This document shows, piece after piece, positions 8,985 to 21,640 of a DNA stretch of 64,000 nt. The notes under the pieces were generated by a model that saw only the letters and a program-made list of their open reading frames with translations, did not search any database and was not told the DNA's origin. Position 1 is the stretch's first letter. Every line of letters begins with the position of its first letter. Both the position numbers and the translations under genes were made by a program. Origin of the DNA: Ramlibacter sp. (GTDB lineage: Bacteria > Pseudomonadota > Gammaproteobacteria > Burkholderiales > Burkholderiaceae_C); assembly GCA_030695945.1 (NCBI GenBank), contig JAUYOG010000049.1, positions 240,242 to 304,241 of the forward strand, given 5' to 3'.

Positions 8985-9724
8985 GCAGGGACCTTTCCGG
9001 CCTTCGCGGCCACGGCGGCTTGCAGTTGGTAGCGCAGCGCGGCGGGGGAAGCCAGGCGCTGCCAGGCGACGGTGGCGCCTTCGCCTACCTTCACGCCCAG
9101 GCCGTGCATGCGCTGCACCGTCGAGAACCCGACTTCATCGGTGAAGTCGTCGCCCACGAATACGGGCGTGCGGCCGGCGAACGGGGCCTCCCGCATGAAG
9201 TCTTCGATCGCATGGCCCTTGCTGGCCCCGCCGGGCTTGGCTTCGGCGACCATCTTGCCCCGCAGCAGCGTGAGCCCCGGCGACGCCTCGACTGCGGCCT
9301 GCATGGCTTCGAGGCAAAGGCGCTCGAGGTCGGGCGCCTGGCGATAGTGCAGGGCCACGGATCCGCGCTTGTTTTCGATCCGCAAGGCCGGGTATTGCGC
9401 GGCCAGTGCCGTCGCCGCCTCTTCCACTCGCTGCAATGGATGGGTGGACAGCAGGGTCATGGCGCCGTCCGCGCCGCGCCGCTCGGCGCCATGCACACCC
9501 GCCGCCGGAAGTTTCAGCGGATGCAGGAAGGCGTCGATCTGTTCAATGGGACGACCCGAGATCAGCGCCAGAGCGCCACCCAGGTAGGTGTTGATGGCGC
9601 CCAGCGTGCCGACCAGGCCGGACGGCACGATCACGGCCTCGGGCTGGGGCGCCAGGTCGACCAGGCTGCCGTCGAAATCGAGAAACAGCGCACATGAGGG
9701 GCAGAGGATGTCCACAAGATTCAT
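8981..9724 (-). CDS. otsB: trehalose-6-phosphate phosphatase
   Basis: This 247-residue HAD-superfamily phosphatase removes phosphate from trehalose-6-phosphate. Motif I is FLDFDGSLVDL (residues 14-24; the two Asp are the nucleophile and acid/base), motif II LISGRP is at about 53-58, and the motif III/IV region GDDFTDEVGF is near 190. It is the first gene of the trehalose operon; its last codons overlap the GH15 start. The 160-nt gap upstream (9725-9884) separates it from a divergent crotonase-family gene; I see no clear promoter motif there. Confidence 0.92.
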   Translation of the reverse strand: MNLVDILCPSCALFLDFDGSLVDLAPQPEAVIVPSGLVGTLGAINTYLGGALALISGRPIEQIDAFLHPLKLPAAGVHGAERRGADGAMTLLSTHPLQRVEEAATALAAQYPALRIENKRGSVALHYRQAPDLERLCLEAMQAAVEASPGLTLLRGKMVAEAKPGGASKGHAIEDFMREAPFAGRTPVFVGDDFTDEVGFSTVQRMHGLGVKVGEGATVAWQRLASPAALRYQLQAAVAAKAGKVPA

Positions 9725-9884
9725 CGTGGTTCACCCTAACAGGGCCAGCGGTCGAGCACTAGGCGGGCCGAACGCTTACCGGTGTAGGACCAGGCCTACC
9801 TGCTGATCGGAAAGTCAGCCGCCCGGGCGGCGAATTGCGGGTCGAATAAGCTCGCCTTACCTGCCACCTCAACGCCACCCCGAC

Positions 9885-10679
9885 ATGGACTACTCCCACT
9901 ACACCACCCTGGCCATTACCCGCCGCGGCCCGGCCGACACGGTGCTCGACATCCAGATGCGCGCGCTCAACGGCAAGTTACCCACCGCAGGCCATGACGG
10001 CCACCGCGAACTCGCGCAGATCTGGCGCGATGTCGGCGCCGACGATACCGTGCGCTGCGCCGTGCTGCGCGGCGAAGGGCTGGGGTTTTCCGGCGGCGGG
10101 GACCTGGCGCTGGTGCAGGACATGGCGAGCGACTTCGAGGTGCGCTCGCGGGTCTGGAAAGAGGCGCGGGACCTGGTCTACAACGTGATCAATTGCGACA
10201 AGCCCATCGTGAGCGCGCTGCATGGGCCGGCCGTCGGCGCCGGGCTGGTGGCCGGGCTGCTGGCCGACATCTCCGTGGCGGCGAAGGGCGCGAAGATCGT
10301 CGACGGCCACACCCGGCTGGGCGTGGCCGCCGGCGATCATGCGGCCATCGTGTGGCCATTGCTGTGCGGCATGGCCAAGGCCAAGTACTACCTGATGCTG
10401 TGCGAGGCCGTGACGGGAGAAGAGGCCGAGCGCATCGGGCTGGTGTCGCTGGCCGTCGAGGAGGCCCAGCTGCTGCCGAAGGCCTACGAGATCGCCGACC
10501 GGCTGGCACAGGGCTCGCAAAGCGCGATCCGGTGGACCAAGTATTCCCTGAACAACTGGCTGCGGCAGGCGGGCCCGTCGTTCGACACCTCGCTGGCCCT
10601 TGAATTCATGGGGTTCGCCGGGCCCGACGTGAAGGAAGGCATCGCCTCCCTGCGCGAACGCCGCGCCCCCAGGTTCTAG
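9885..10679 (+). CDS. enoyl-CoA hydratase/isomerase (crotonase) family protein
   Basis: A 264-residue crotonase-fold protein. The oxyanion-hole segments are [16 protein letters not shown] (about 65-80) and [20 protein letters not shown] (about 112-131). The residues that hold the two catalytic glutamates in classical enoyl-CoA hydratases are not Glu here; instead there is [20 protein letters not shown] around residue 140-160, where an Asp follows Gly. This matches a subgroup of EchA-like proteins of uncertain reaction. It acts on a CoA thioester by family membership, but hydratase activity should not be assumed. It is divergent from otsB and followed by the copper chaperone gene after 32 nt. 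Confidence 0.8.
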   Translation: MDYSHYTTLAITRRGPADTVLDIQMRALNGKLPTAGHDGHRELAQIWRDVGADDTVRCAVLRGEGLGFSGGGDLALVQDMASDFEVRSRVWKEARDLVYNVINCDKPIVSALHGPAVGAGLVAGLLADISVAAKGAKIVDGHTRLGVAAGDHAAIVWPLLCGMAKAKYYLMLCEAVTGEEAERIGLVSLAVEEAQLLPKAYEIADRLAQGSQSAIRWTKYSLNNWLRQAGPSFDTSLALEFMGFAGPDVKEGIASLRERRAPRF

Positions 10680-10711
10680 GGGGAAAGCGCCCGCGGGATA
10701 ATGTGCCTGTC

Positions 10712-11182
10712 ATGAAAAAAACCGCTTCCCTCCTCGCCGCCCTTTTGCTCGGCTCTGCCGTTTTCGCCGCCCCGGCCCTGCCCAAGGTGGAGGGCGCCTG
10801 GATTCGAAGCACCGTACAGGGCCAGCCCGGCACCGGCGCGTTCATGAAGCTCACGCCGAGCCAGGCCACCCAACTGGTGGGCGCTTCGACGCCGGTGGCC
10901 GGTACCGCCGAGGTGCATGAGATGAAAATGGAAGGCGATGTGATGAAGATGCGCGCCGTGCCCCGGCTGGACTTGCCGGCCGGCCGCGCGACCGAGCTCA
11001 AGCCCGGCGGCTACCACATCATGCTGATGGATTTGAAGCAGCCGCTGGCGGCGGGCAGCAGCGTACCGCTGACGTTGATCTTCCGCGACGCCAAGGGCGT
11101 CGAAGGCAAGCTGGAGCTGAAGGTGCCGGTCGCGGCGAAGGCGCCGGGCGCCGCCGCGCCGATGGATGGGCACAAACACTGA
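10712..11182 (+). CDS. periplasmic copper chaperone PCu(A)C
   Basis: The 156-residue product has a cleavable signal peptide (MKKTASLLAALLLGSAVFAA) and the PCu(A)C/DUF461 fold. The copper ligands follow the H(M)X10MX21HXM pattern: VHEMKMEGDVMKM near residue 70 and the YHIMLMD segment near 105. These proteins bind Cu(I) in the periplasm and deliver it to the CuA site of cytochrome c oxidase, usually with a Sco protein. The start at 10712 gives a proper signal peptide; an upstream GTG would prepend three residues. It sits without an obvious Sco or YcnJ partner in this window. Confidence 0.87.
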   Translation: MKKTASLLAALLLGSAVFAAPALPKVEGAWIRSTVQGQPGTGAFMKLTPSQATQLVGASTPVAGTAEVHEMKMEGDVMKMRAVPRLDLPAGRATELKPGGYHIMLMDLKQPLAAGSSVPLTLIFRDAKGVEGKLELKVPVAAKAPGAAAPMDGHKH

Positions 11183-11253
11183 TACCGGCGGCGTCGCCAG
11201 CCGCAAGCGCTTGGGGTAAGCTGTGCGCACAACACCACGAGCGGAGCGCGGCC

Positions 11254-11916
11254 ATGAGCGACAACGAGAATTTCGGCTTCGGCAAGTTCGTTCCCGGGTT
11301 CGACTTCCTGCAGAACCTCGCCAAGGGCGCGTCGCAGACGTTGCCGCAGATGCCCAACCTGTCGAACTGGGTGGCCCCGACGCTGAATCTCGAGGAGCTC
11401 GAAAAGCGCATCGGTGAACTCAAGGCCGTGCACTTCTGGCTGGACCAGAACTCCAAGGCACTGGGCGCCACGATCCAGGCGCTGGAAGTCCAGAAGATGA
11501 CGCTGGCCACTCTCAAGGGCATGAACTTCAACATGGGCGACGTCGCCAACGCGCTCAAGCTCAAGGCCGCCGACACCGTGTTCACCGGCGTGCAGAAGGT
11601 CGGCGAAAAGGCGGCCGAGACGGCCAAGTCGATTTCCGGCGCCGCTTCCGGGGCTGCGGCCAGGGGCAGGGCGGCGCGCAAGACGTCCCGGTCCAGCCCG
11701 CCGGCGACCGGCGTCGTCGACCCGCTCCAGTGGTGGGGCGCGCTGACGCAGCAGTTCCAGCAGATCGCCGCGGGTGCGATGAAGGACGCCGCCGCCCAGA
11801 CTGCCGTTTCGACTGCAAGGAACATGGCGAGCGGCGTGGCCAAGGAGGCGATGAAGACGGCCACCGGCATGGCCAAGGCCGCCGCCAAGCGGCCCGCCAA
11901 GAAGGCGGCGCGCTGA
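11254..11916 (+). CDS. phaM: PhaM-like polyhydroxyalkanoate granule regulatory protein
   Basis: The 220-residue protein contains FDFLQNLAKG, then LSNWVAPTLNLEELEKRIGELKAVHFWLDQN (around residues 38-68), the conserved core of PhaM proteins of Burkholderiales. The C-terminus is Ala/Lys-rich (KAAAKRPAKKAAR), resembling the DNA-binding PAKKA tail known from PhaM of Ralstonia. Known PhaM proteins bind PHA synthase and nucleoid DNA, activate PhaC and control granule number and segregation. No phaC or phaA/B lies in the window. The symbol is given by similarity of the core and of the tail; no alignment was possible. Confidence 0.83.
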   Translation: MSDNENFGFGKFVPGFDFLQNLAKGASQTLPQMPNLSNWVAPTLNLEELEKRIGELKAVHFWLDQNSKALGATIQALEVQKMTLATLKGMNFNMGDVANALKLKAADTVFTGVQKVGEKAAETAKSISGAASGAAARGRAARKTSRSSPPATGVVDPLQWWGALTQQFQQIAAGAMKDAAAQTAVSTARNMASGVAKEAMKTATGMAKAAAKRPAKKAAR

Positions 11917-11936
11917 TCGATTTCCACGGGGCGGCC

Positions 11937-13196
11937 GTGAAGCTCTTTCCATTCGGACACGCAACCCACCCACAGTGGCAGATGGCCGCGGGCCTGGTGC
12001 TGGCGCAGTTGCGCGCGCAGATGGCGCTTCGCGATTACGCACAGGCCCCGACGCTCGCGCTGCTGTACATCACCGACCACTATGCACCTGCGGCGCAGGA
12101 CATCCTGGACCACCTGGGCGCCGAGCTGCCGGAAATCACCGACTGGTCCGGCACGGTGGGCGTGGGCATCGCGTCCTCGAATGTCGAATACTTCGACGAG
12201 CCCGCGCTCGCCGTGATGCTGTGCGAGCTGCCCCCCGACCAGTACCGCGTGTTCTCAGGGGTTGCGCCGCTGGCGGTCGGGGACGGCATGGGCTTCGAGC
12301 CGCATACGGCGCTGGTGCATGCCGACGCCGGCACGCCGGACGTGGCGGAACTCATCGCGGAGATGGCATCGCGCACCGCCACCGGCTACCTGTTCGGCGG
12401 GCTCGCGTCCAGCCGAACGGAATCCGTCCAGTTCGCCGTCGGCGGCAACGGCAACATCAAGGGCCATGGCGCGGCCGGCGGCGTCTTCCGCGGCGGGCTG
12501 TCCGGCGTGGCCTTCGGCGAAGGCATCGCTTTGGTGTCGCGCGTGACGCAGGGCTGCCAGCCGGTCGCTGCGCAGCGCGTGATCACCGCCGCCGAAGGCA
12601 ACGTGATCACCGAGCTGGACGGGGAGCCGGCGCTCGACGTGCTGTTGCGGGACACCGGCATCTCGCTGGACCGGCCACAGGAAGCGATGACGGCGCTGCG
12701 CGCGACGCTGGTCGGCCTCACCGAGCAGGGGGGCGACGCCGTGGGCCGCACCGGGAACTTCGGCGCGGACGTCGTCGTGCGGCACATCATCGGACTCGAT
12801 CCGGCGCGCCGCGGCGTCGCCGTCGCCGATCACGTGTCGGCGGGAATGCGCATGGCCTTCTGCCAGCGCAACGCCCAGGCCGCGCGTGCCGACCTGATGC
12901 GCATCTGCGCGGAAATCCGCGAGGAGCTGGAACCCGAGGAAATGCCGTTGCCCGTGGCCGCCGCACTCTCGGCGCCCGAGGCACAGGCCGCGCCGAATCC
13001 GCAGCGGCGCATCGCCGGCGCGATCTACGTGAGCTGCGCGGGCCGCGGCGGACCGCATTTCGGCGGCCCCAGCGCCGAGCTGCAGATCGTTCGGCGGGCG
13101 CTGGGTGACGTGCCGTTGGTGGGCTTCTTCGCCGGCGGCGAGATCGCGCGCAATCACCTGTACGGCTACACCGGCGTGCTGACCGTGTTCCGATAA
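11937..13196 (+). CDS. FIST N- and C-terminal domain protein
   Basis: A 419-residue protein starting at GTG 11937, 20 nt after phaM. It contains LALLYITDHYAPAAQDIL near residue 45, WSGTVGVGIASSNVEYFD, TGYLFGGLASSRTES near 155, and a C-terminal ISCAGRGG-like segment (YVSCAGRGGPHFGGPSAE, about 365-382) followed by LVGFFAGGEIARNHLYGYTGVLTVF. These are the FIST and FIST_C blocks. FIST domains are sensory input modules, proposed to bind small ligands such as amino acids, and are often fused to or adjacent to signalling domains. Here the protein is free-standing, with no kinase or cyclase domain; the next gene starts 3 nt downstream and is likely co-translated. Confidence 0.85.
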   Translation: MKLFPFGHATHPQWQMAAGLVLAQLRAQMALRDYAQAPTLALLYITDHYAPAAQDILDHLGAELPEITDWSGTVGVGIASSNVEYFDEPALAVMLCELPPDQYRVFSGVAPLAVGDGMGFEPHTALVHADAGTPDVAELIAEMASRTATGYLFGGLASSRTESVQFAVGGNGNIKGHGAAGGVFRGGLSGVAFGEGIALVSRVTQGCQPVAAQRVITAAEGNVITELDGEPALDVLLRDTGISLDRPQEAMTALRATLVGLTEQGGDAVGRTGNFGADVVVRHIIGLDPARRGVAVADHVSAGMRMAFCQRNAQAARADLMRICAEIREELEPEEMPLPVAAALSAPEAQAAPNPQRRIAGAIYVSCAGRGGPHFGGPSAELQIVRRALGDVPLVGFFAGGEIARNHLYGYTGVLTVFR

Positions 13197-13199
13197 CCC

Positions 13200-14327
13200 A
13201 TGGCCGGCACCTCTTCGCACCGGGTCCCGGATATCTGGCAGGGCTTTGGCTGGGCCCTGGAACCGGGGGCGCCGGGCGGCGGCACGTCCCGCGCGCGGCT
13301 CGCGTGGCGCGCGCTGCGTGCGACGCTGGCGCACGCCAAGCCGCTGCGCCGCTGGATGGGCGTGGTGTTCGAGCTGCACGCGCGATCCATCGTGCGTGAC
13401 CTGCAGGGCGAATACCTGCGCGCGATCCGGCCCTATGTGCACCGCGGCACGGGTTTCGCCGATCGCGTGGTCCACCTCACCGACCATTACGACTGGCTCG
13501 AGACCGCGTTCCACGCTAAGGCCTTCGAGAAGATCGCGTCGGGTGAGGCCCTGGTTTTGGCCGAACTCGCGCCGCCACGCGGCTATGACTTCATGCGACT
13601 GCAGCTGCGGCAGGCCGCGCCGCAGAGCCCCGAGGGGGAGCTGCTGCTCACCCTCAGCCTGCAGCGATCGGCGGAGCTGCAGCACAAACCGCAACCCATG
13701 GACGCCGGTGTGCTGGCGTTCAGCCGCTTCCGCATCGACGGCACCGCATGCCTGGTGATCGGCGGCGTGCGTGGGCAGCGCCACCCGGTGCTGCGGGCGA
13801 GCCCGATGGAAATCAGCCAGGCGCTGCAGGGCTGGAAACCGGCCGTGCTCATGGTGCGGGTCGCGCAGGAGCTCGCGCGCTTCTGGGACCTGCGCATCGT
13901 CGGCCTGCATCCGGCCGCGCACCGGCTGCACGGCTGGTCGTACCAGTGGACACAACGTTCACGCGACGCGGGCCAGCGCGTCTATGCCAGCCTGGATGCG
14001 TTGTGGGAGCACTTCGAGGCGACCAAGGGCCCGCCGGGCTGGGTGGTCGTGCCCCTCAACTCGGACGAGAAGCTGGCCGCCACCGCGCTCTCGCCGGAAA
14101 AGCGCGCGCGCCAGACGCAGCGTGCCGACTACTGGATCCGCACGCGCAACCTGCTTCGGGTCCAGTTCAAGCAGCTGCTGCATCGCCCGGACCGCGAAGC
14201 GCAGCTCTCGCGCGTGACGCAGGCCATGGACCGCGACAGCATGGCCGGCGATGATCTGGACTTCCAGCAGAGCGAAGACATGGTCCCGTCGCGCGTCCTG
14301 CAGACCGGACCGGGCAACCTGCTGTAG
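13200..14327 (+). CDS. VirK/YbjX-like (DUF535) family protein
   Basis: A 375-residue protein whose central and C-terminal parts carry LAFSRFRIDGTACLVIGGVRGQ (about residues 170-190), then ISQALQGWKPAVLMVRVAQE and LRIVGLHPAAHRL. This order, a short beta segment ending in IGG followed by a helix naming 'G.KP..L....Q' and a valine-rich 'H' strand, matches the VirK/YbjX DUF535 family as I remember it. VirK in Shigella affects surface expression of IcsA, and YbjX affects envelope peptide resistance; the biochemical role is unknown. It follows the FIST gene after only 3 nt. Confidence in family is moderate, and function is not assigned. Confidence 0.6.
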   Translation: MAGTSSHRVPDIWQGFGWALEPGAPGGGTSRARLAWRALRATLAHAKPLRRWMGVVFELHARSIVRDLQGEYLRAIRPYVHRGTGFADRVVHLTDHYDWLETAFHAKAFEKIASGEALVLAELAPPRGYDFMRLQLRQAAPQSPEGELLLTLSLQRSAELQHKPQPMDAGVLAFSRFRIDGTACLVIGGVRGQRHPVLRASPMEISQALQGWKPAVLMVRVAQELARFWDLRIVGLHPAAHRLHGWSYQWTQRSRDAGQRVYASLDALWEHFEATKGPPGWVVVPLNSDEKLAATALSPEKRARQTQRADYWIRTRNLLRVQFKQLLHRPDREAQLSRVTQAMDRDSMAGDDLDFQQSEDMVPSRVLQTGPGNLL

Positions 14328-14370
14328 CTCGGGTCGGCGCACGCCGGCCTGGATTGAGAGGAGAAGAAGA

Positions 14371-17610
<3,240 letters not shown>

Positions 17611-17660
17611 GCGCTTGAGGGCCGGACGGACCCGTTCCAAGGAGAAGGCAGAATTGTCCC

Positions 17661-19724
17661 ATGCCCGAAGCCAAGGCCATGTCCGAGCCGCAGAAAGCCC
17701 TCGTCAAGATGGGCCTGGCACGCGACATCGATCTCGCCTTGCACTTGCCCATGCGCTACGAGGACGAAACCAGCATCGTCCGGCTGCGTGATTGCCGGGA
17801 GGGCGACACCGCGCAGATCGAAGCCACGGTGACGGCCAGCGAGATCGGGTACCGGCCGCGCCGCCAGCTGCTGGTGACCGTGGACGACGGCAGCGACACC
17901 TGCATGCTGCGCTTCTTCAGCTTCTACCCGTCCCAGCAGAAAGCGCTGGCCGTGGGCACGCGGGTTCGGGTGCGTGGGGAGCTCAAGGGCGGATTCCTCG
18001 GTTGGCAGATGGTGCATCCGACGTTCAAGCCGGCGGGCGGGGAGCTACCCTCCGCCCTGACGCCCGTCTATTCCACGGTGGCGGGCCTGCCCCAGGCGTA
18101 CCTGCGCAAAGCGGTGCTCGGTGGCCTGGGGCGCGCGGATTTGTCAGACACCTTCCCCCCGGGTGTCACCGAAACGCTGCGGCCTGTCGTATGGAGTTTG
18201 CGTGAGGCGCTGGCATTCCTGCACCAGCCTGCGCCGGACGTGCCGCTGGCCACTCTCGAGGATCGCGGCCACCCGGCGTGGCAGCGGTTAAAGGCGGAGG
18301 AGTTGCTCGCGCAGCAGCTCTCGCAGCTGCAAAGCATGCGGGAGCGTGAAGTTCTTCGCTCGCCGGCTCTGGCGGCGAAACCGGGGGGCTTGCACGAGCA
18401 ACTGCTCGCGGCCCTGCCGTTCCAGCTCACCGCGGCGCAGCGGCGCGTGGGCGAGGAGATCGCCCGCGACCTCGGGCGCGGCGTGCCGATGCACCGGTTA
18501 CTGCAGGGCGACGTCGGCTCCGGCAAAACCGTGGTTGCGGCGCTGGCGGCGGCGATCGCCATCGACGCCGGCTGGCAGGGTGCGTTGATGGCGCCGACCG
18601 AGATCCTCGCCGAGCAGCACTTTCGCAAGCTGATCGGCTGGCTGGAACCCTTGTTCGCGCCCCGCGGCTTGCGAGTGGCCTGGCTGACCGGCAGCCAGAA
18701 GAAGAAGGAGCGCGCCGAAATGCTGGCGCTGGTGGCCAGCGGCGAGGCGGCATTGGTTGTGGGCACTCATGCCGTCATCCAGGACCAGGTGCAGTTTCGC
18801 AACCTGGGGCTGGCGATCATCGACGAGCAGCACCGATTCGGCGTCGCGCAGCGGCTCGCTCTGCGCGACAAGATGAAGGAGACCGGCCAGGAGCCGCACC
18901 TGCTGATGATGTCGGCAACGCCCATTCCCCGCACGCTGGCGATGAGCTACTACGCCGACCTGGATGTCTCCACCATCGACGAACTGCCGCCCGGCCGCAC
19001 GCCCGTCGTCACCAAGCTGATCGCGGACAGCCGGCGCGACGAGGTGACCGAACGCATCCGCTCGCAGGTTGCGCAAGGCCGGCAGGTGTACTGGGTCTGC
19101 CCCCTGATCGAGGAAAGCGAGGCGCTGGACCTGACCAACGCCACCGCGACCCACGAGGCGCTCAGCGCCGCCCTGCCCGGCGTGATGGTCGGGCTGCTGC
19201 ATTCCCGGATGCCTCCGGCGGAGAAGAAGGCCGTGATGTCGCTGTTCACGGGCGGGCAGATGGGCGTCCTGGTGTCCACGACGGTCATCGAGGTCGGCGT
19301 GGACGTGCCCAACGCCTCGCTGATGGTGATCGAGCACGCGGAGCGGTTCGGCCTCTCGCAGCTGCACCAGCTGCGCGGCCGGGTCGGGCGAGGGGCGGCC
19401 GCGTCGGCCTGTGTGCTGCTGTACTCGGCCGGGGAGGGCGGACGACTGGGCGAGACGGCCCGCGCGCGGCTCAAGGCCATGGTGGACACCGCCGACGGCT
19501 TTGAGATCGCCCGGCGCGACCTGGAAATCCGCGGGCCCGGCGAGTTCCTGGGCGCCCGCCAGTCGGGCGCGCCGCTGCTGCGCTTCGCAGACCTGGCCAC
19601 CGACATCCAGCTGCTGGAATGGGCGCGCGGGCTCGCGCCCCTGATGCTCGATCGCCACCCCGAACTGGCGCGAAAGCACACCGCCCGCTGGTTGGGAGGA
19701 AAATCGGAATACCTCAAGGCTTGA
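17661..19724 (+). CDS. recG: ATP-dependent DNA helicase RecG
   Basis: The 687-residue product has an OB-fold wedge domain (about residues 45-125), then helicase motifs: Walker A GDVGSGKT at 283-290, motif II DEQH at 388-391 in the RecG-specific DEQHRFG context, motif [15 protein letters not shown], and motif [11 protein letters not shown] followed by the C-terminal TRG region. RecG reverses stalled replication forks and processes branched DNA. Two N-terminal Met codons (1 and 7) are possible; 17661 is the first. oxyR follows after 16 nt, an arrangement common in beta-proteobacteria. Confidence 0.95.
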   Translation: MPEAKAMSEPQKALVKMGLARDIDLALHLPMRYEDETSIVRLRDCREGDTAQIEATVTASEIGYRPRRQLLVTVDDGSDTCMLRFFSFYPSQQKALAVGTRVRVRGELKGGFLGWQMVHPTFKPAGGELPSALTPVYSTVAGLPQAYLRKAVLGGLGRADLSDTFPPGVTETLRPVVWSLREALAFLHQPAPDVPLATLEDRGHPAWQRLKAEELLAQQLSQLQSMREREVLRSPALAAKPGGLHEQLLAALPFQLTAAQRRVGEEIARDLGRGVPMHRLLQGDVGSGKTVVAALAAAIAIDAGWQGALMAPTEILAEQHFRKLIGWLEPLFAPRGLRVAWLTGSQKKKERAEMLALVASGEAALVVGTHAVIQDQVQFRNLGLAIIDEQHRFGVAQRLALRDKMKETGQEPHLLMMSATPIPRTLAMSYYADLDVSTIDELPPGRTPVVTKLIADSRRDEVTERIRSQVAQGRQVYWVCPLIEESEALDLTNATATHEALSAALPGVMVGLLHSRMPPAEKKAVMSLFTGGQMGVLVSTTVIEVGVDVPNASLMVIEHAERFGLSQLHQLRGRVGRGAAASACVLLYSAGEGGRLGETARARLKAMVDTADGFEIARRDLEIRGPGEFLGARQSGAPLLRFADLATDIQLLEWARGLAPLMLDRHPELARKHTARWLGGKSEYLKA

Positions 19725-19740
19725 CCAAGAAACACCAACC

Positions 19741-20694
19741 ATGACGCTCACAGAGCTCAAGTACATCGTCGCCGTGGCCCGGGAGAAGCACTTCGGCAAG
19801 GCCGCCGAAGCCTGCTTCGTCTCCCAGCCGACGCTGTCGGTGGCGATCAAGAAGCTCGAGGACGAGCTGGAGGTCAAGCTGTTCGAGCGCAGCGCGAACG
19901 AAGTGACGGTGACGCCACTGGGCGAAGACATCGTGCGCCAGGCCCAGAGCGTGCTGGAGCAGGCAGCGAGCATCAAGGAGATCGCCAAGCGCGGAAAGGA
20001 CCCGCTGGCCGGGCCGCTGAAACTGGGCGTGATCTACACGATCGGCCCGTACTTGCTGCCGGACCTGGTGCGCCAGGCGATCTCCCGAACGCCGCAGATG
20101 CCGCTCATGCTGCAGGAAAACTTCACCGTCAAGCTGCTGGAGATGCTGCGCACGGGCGACATCGATTGCGCGATCATGGCGGAGCCGTTTCCCGACACCG
20201 GCCTGGCGGTGGCCCAGCTCTACGACGAGCCGTTCCTCGCGGCGGTGCCCAGCAACCATCCGCTGGCCGCCAGGAAAACGGTCACCTCGGAAGAGCTCAA
20301 GAGCGAAACCATGCTGCTGCTGGGGGCCGGTCACTGCTTTCGAGACCACGTGCTGGAGGTGTGTCCGGAATTCGCGCGCTTTTCCAGCGACGCCGAAGGC
20401 ATCCGCAAGAGCTTCGAAGGCTCGTCGCTCGAAACGATCAAGCACATGGTGGCCGCCGGCATGGGCGTAACGCTGGTGCCGCGGCTGTCGGTGCCCAAGG
20501 AGGCGCTGGAGGTGCGGCCCAAGCGGCGCAAGGAAGACCAGGCGTTCGTCAAATACATCCCGTTCGACGGCGACCCGCCGACGCGCCGCGTCGTGCTGGC
20601 ATGGCGCCGCAGTTTCACCCGCTACGAAGCGATCGCCGCGCTGCGCAATGCCGTCTATGCCTGCGAGCTGCCTGGCGTGAAGCGGCTGTCCTAG
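19741..20694 (+). CDS. oxyR: hydrogen peroxide-sensing LysR regulator OxyR
   Basis: The 317-residue LysR protein begins MTLTELKYIVAVAREKHFGKAAE with its helix-turn-helix at about 18-37. The redox pair Cys199 and Cys208 lies in LGAGHCFRDHVLEVCPE, at the same positions as in E. coli OxyR. Oxidation by H2O2 forms a disulfide and activates peroxide-defence genes. It is 16 nt downstream of recG and 24 nt upstream of a DyP-type peroxidase gene, so one transcript may carry all three. LysR family membership is certain; the Cys pair supports the OxyR call. Confidence 0.94.
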   Translation: MTLTELKYIVAVAREKHFGKAAEACFVSQPTLSVAIKKLEDELEVKLFERSANEVTVTPLGEDIVRQAQSVLEQAASIKEIAKRGKDPLAGPLKLGVIYTIGPYLLPDLVRQAISRTPQMPLMLQENFTVKLLEMLRTGDIDCAIMAEPFPDTGLAVAQLYDEPFLAAVPSNHPLAARKTVTSEELKSETMLLLGAGHCFRDHVLEVCPEFARFSSDAEGIRKSFEGSSLETIKHMVAAGMGVTLVPRLSVPKEALEVRPKRRKEDQAFVKYIPFDGDPPTRRVVLAWRRSFTRYEAIAALRNAVYACELPGVKRLS

Positions 20695-20718
20695 TCCCGT
20701 TCTTCCGATCCAGCAAAG

Positions 20719-21630
20719 ATGAACAAGCTGTACCAGCCCGGTATCTTCGAGCCCATTCCCGCCGTTGCGCGCTACGTCGTTTTCTCGCTGGCCGACCCGG
20801 GCGCAGACGCGCAGGCCATCAAGGACGCACTCTTGCGGCTGTCGCCGCTGGCGGACGGCAGCGACGTCGTGCTGGGCCTCGGGCCGTCGCTGGTGGCCGT
20901 GCTCGGCGCGCAAGTGCCGGGCCTGCACGAATTCCCCGACTTCTCCGGGCATGGCGTCAAGGTCCCGTCGACACCCGGAACCTTGTGGTGCTGGGTGAGG
21001 GGCGACGACCTCGGCGACCTGCTGCACCTGACCCGCAAGGTCCAGAAGGCCCTGGCGCCGCAATTCGCGGTGCGTCACGTCGTCGACGCGTTCCGGCACG
21101 CGCTCGGCGACAGCGGCCACGGGCGCGACCTGACCGGCTTCGAGGACGGCACGGAAAACCCGGTCGGCGAAGCGGCGCAGGAAGCCGCGTTCGTCCATGG
21201 CCAGGGCGAAGGGCTCGACGGCTCGAGCTTCGTGGCGGTGCAGCAGTGGGTCCACGACCTCGACGCCTTCGAGGCATTGGCGGACGACGAGCGCGACCAT
21301 CACATCGGCCGGCGGCTGTCGGACAACGAGGAGATCGAGGATTCGCCGGTGTCGGCGCACGTGAAGCGCACCGCGCAGGAAAGCTTCGACCCACCGGCGT
21401 TCATGCTGCGCCGCTCCATGCCGTGGATGATGAGCATGCAGGCGGGCCTGATGTTCGTGGCCTTCGGCCAATCGCTCTACGCTTTCGAGGCGCAGATGAG
21501 GCGCATGGCTGGCCAGGACGATGGCATCACCGACGCGATGTTCCGGTTTTCGCGGCCGGTGAACGGCGCCTGTTTCTGGTGCCCGCCGATGCGCAGCGGC
21601 AAGCTGGACCTGCGCCGGGTTGGCCTCTGA
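20719..21630 (+). CDS. Dyp-type haem peroxidase
   Basis: The 303-residue enzyme carries GFEDGTENP (residues about 138-146, the GXXDG distal motif whose Asp and downstream Arg handle peroxide) and a C-terminal region with [11 protein letters not shown] (about 211-221) that supplies the proximal haem His. Size fits type B bacterial DyP, which lacks a Tat signal and is cytoplasmic or encapsulin-loaded. No encapsulin gene is adjacent. Its position just after oxyR suggests peroxide defence. The start has a reasonable spacing after oxyR (24 nt). Confidence 0.9.
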   Translation: MNKLYQPGIFEPIPAVARYVVFSLADPGADAQAIKDALLRLSPLADGSDVVLGLGPSLVAVLGAQVPGLHEFPDFSGHGVKVPSTPGTLWCWVRGDDLGDLLHLTRKVQKALAPQFAVRHVVDAFRHALGDSGHGRDLTGFEDGTENPVGEAAQEAAFVHGQGEGLDGSSFVAVQQWVHDLDAFEALADDERDHHIGRRLSDNEEIEDSPVSAHVKRTAQESFDPPAFMLRRSMPWMMSMQAGLMFVAFGQSLYAFEAQMRRMAGQDDGITDAMFRFSRPVNGACFWCPPMRSGKLDLRRVGL

Positions 21631-21640
21631 GGCGCCAGTG

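Noticed and set aside
7098..9032. 644-codon open frame antisense to the GH15 gene
   Set aside because: Low-complexity Arg/Ala/Asp composition and full overlap with a recognised enzyme gene; no ribosome binding site.
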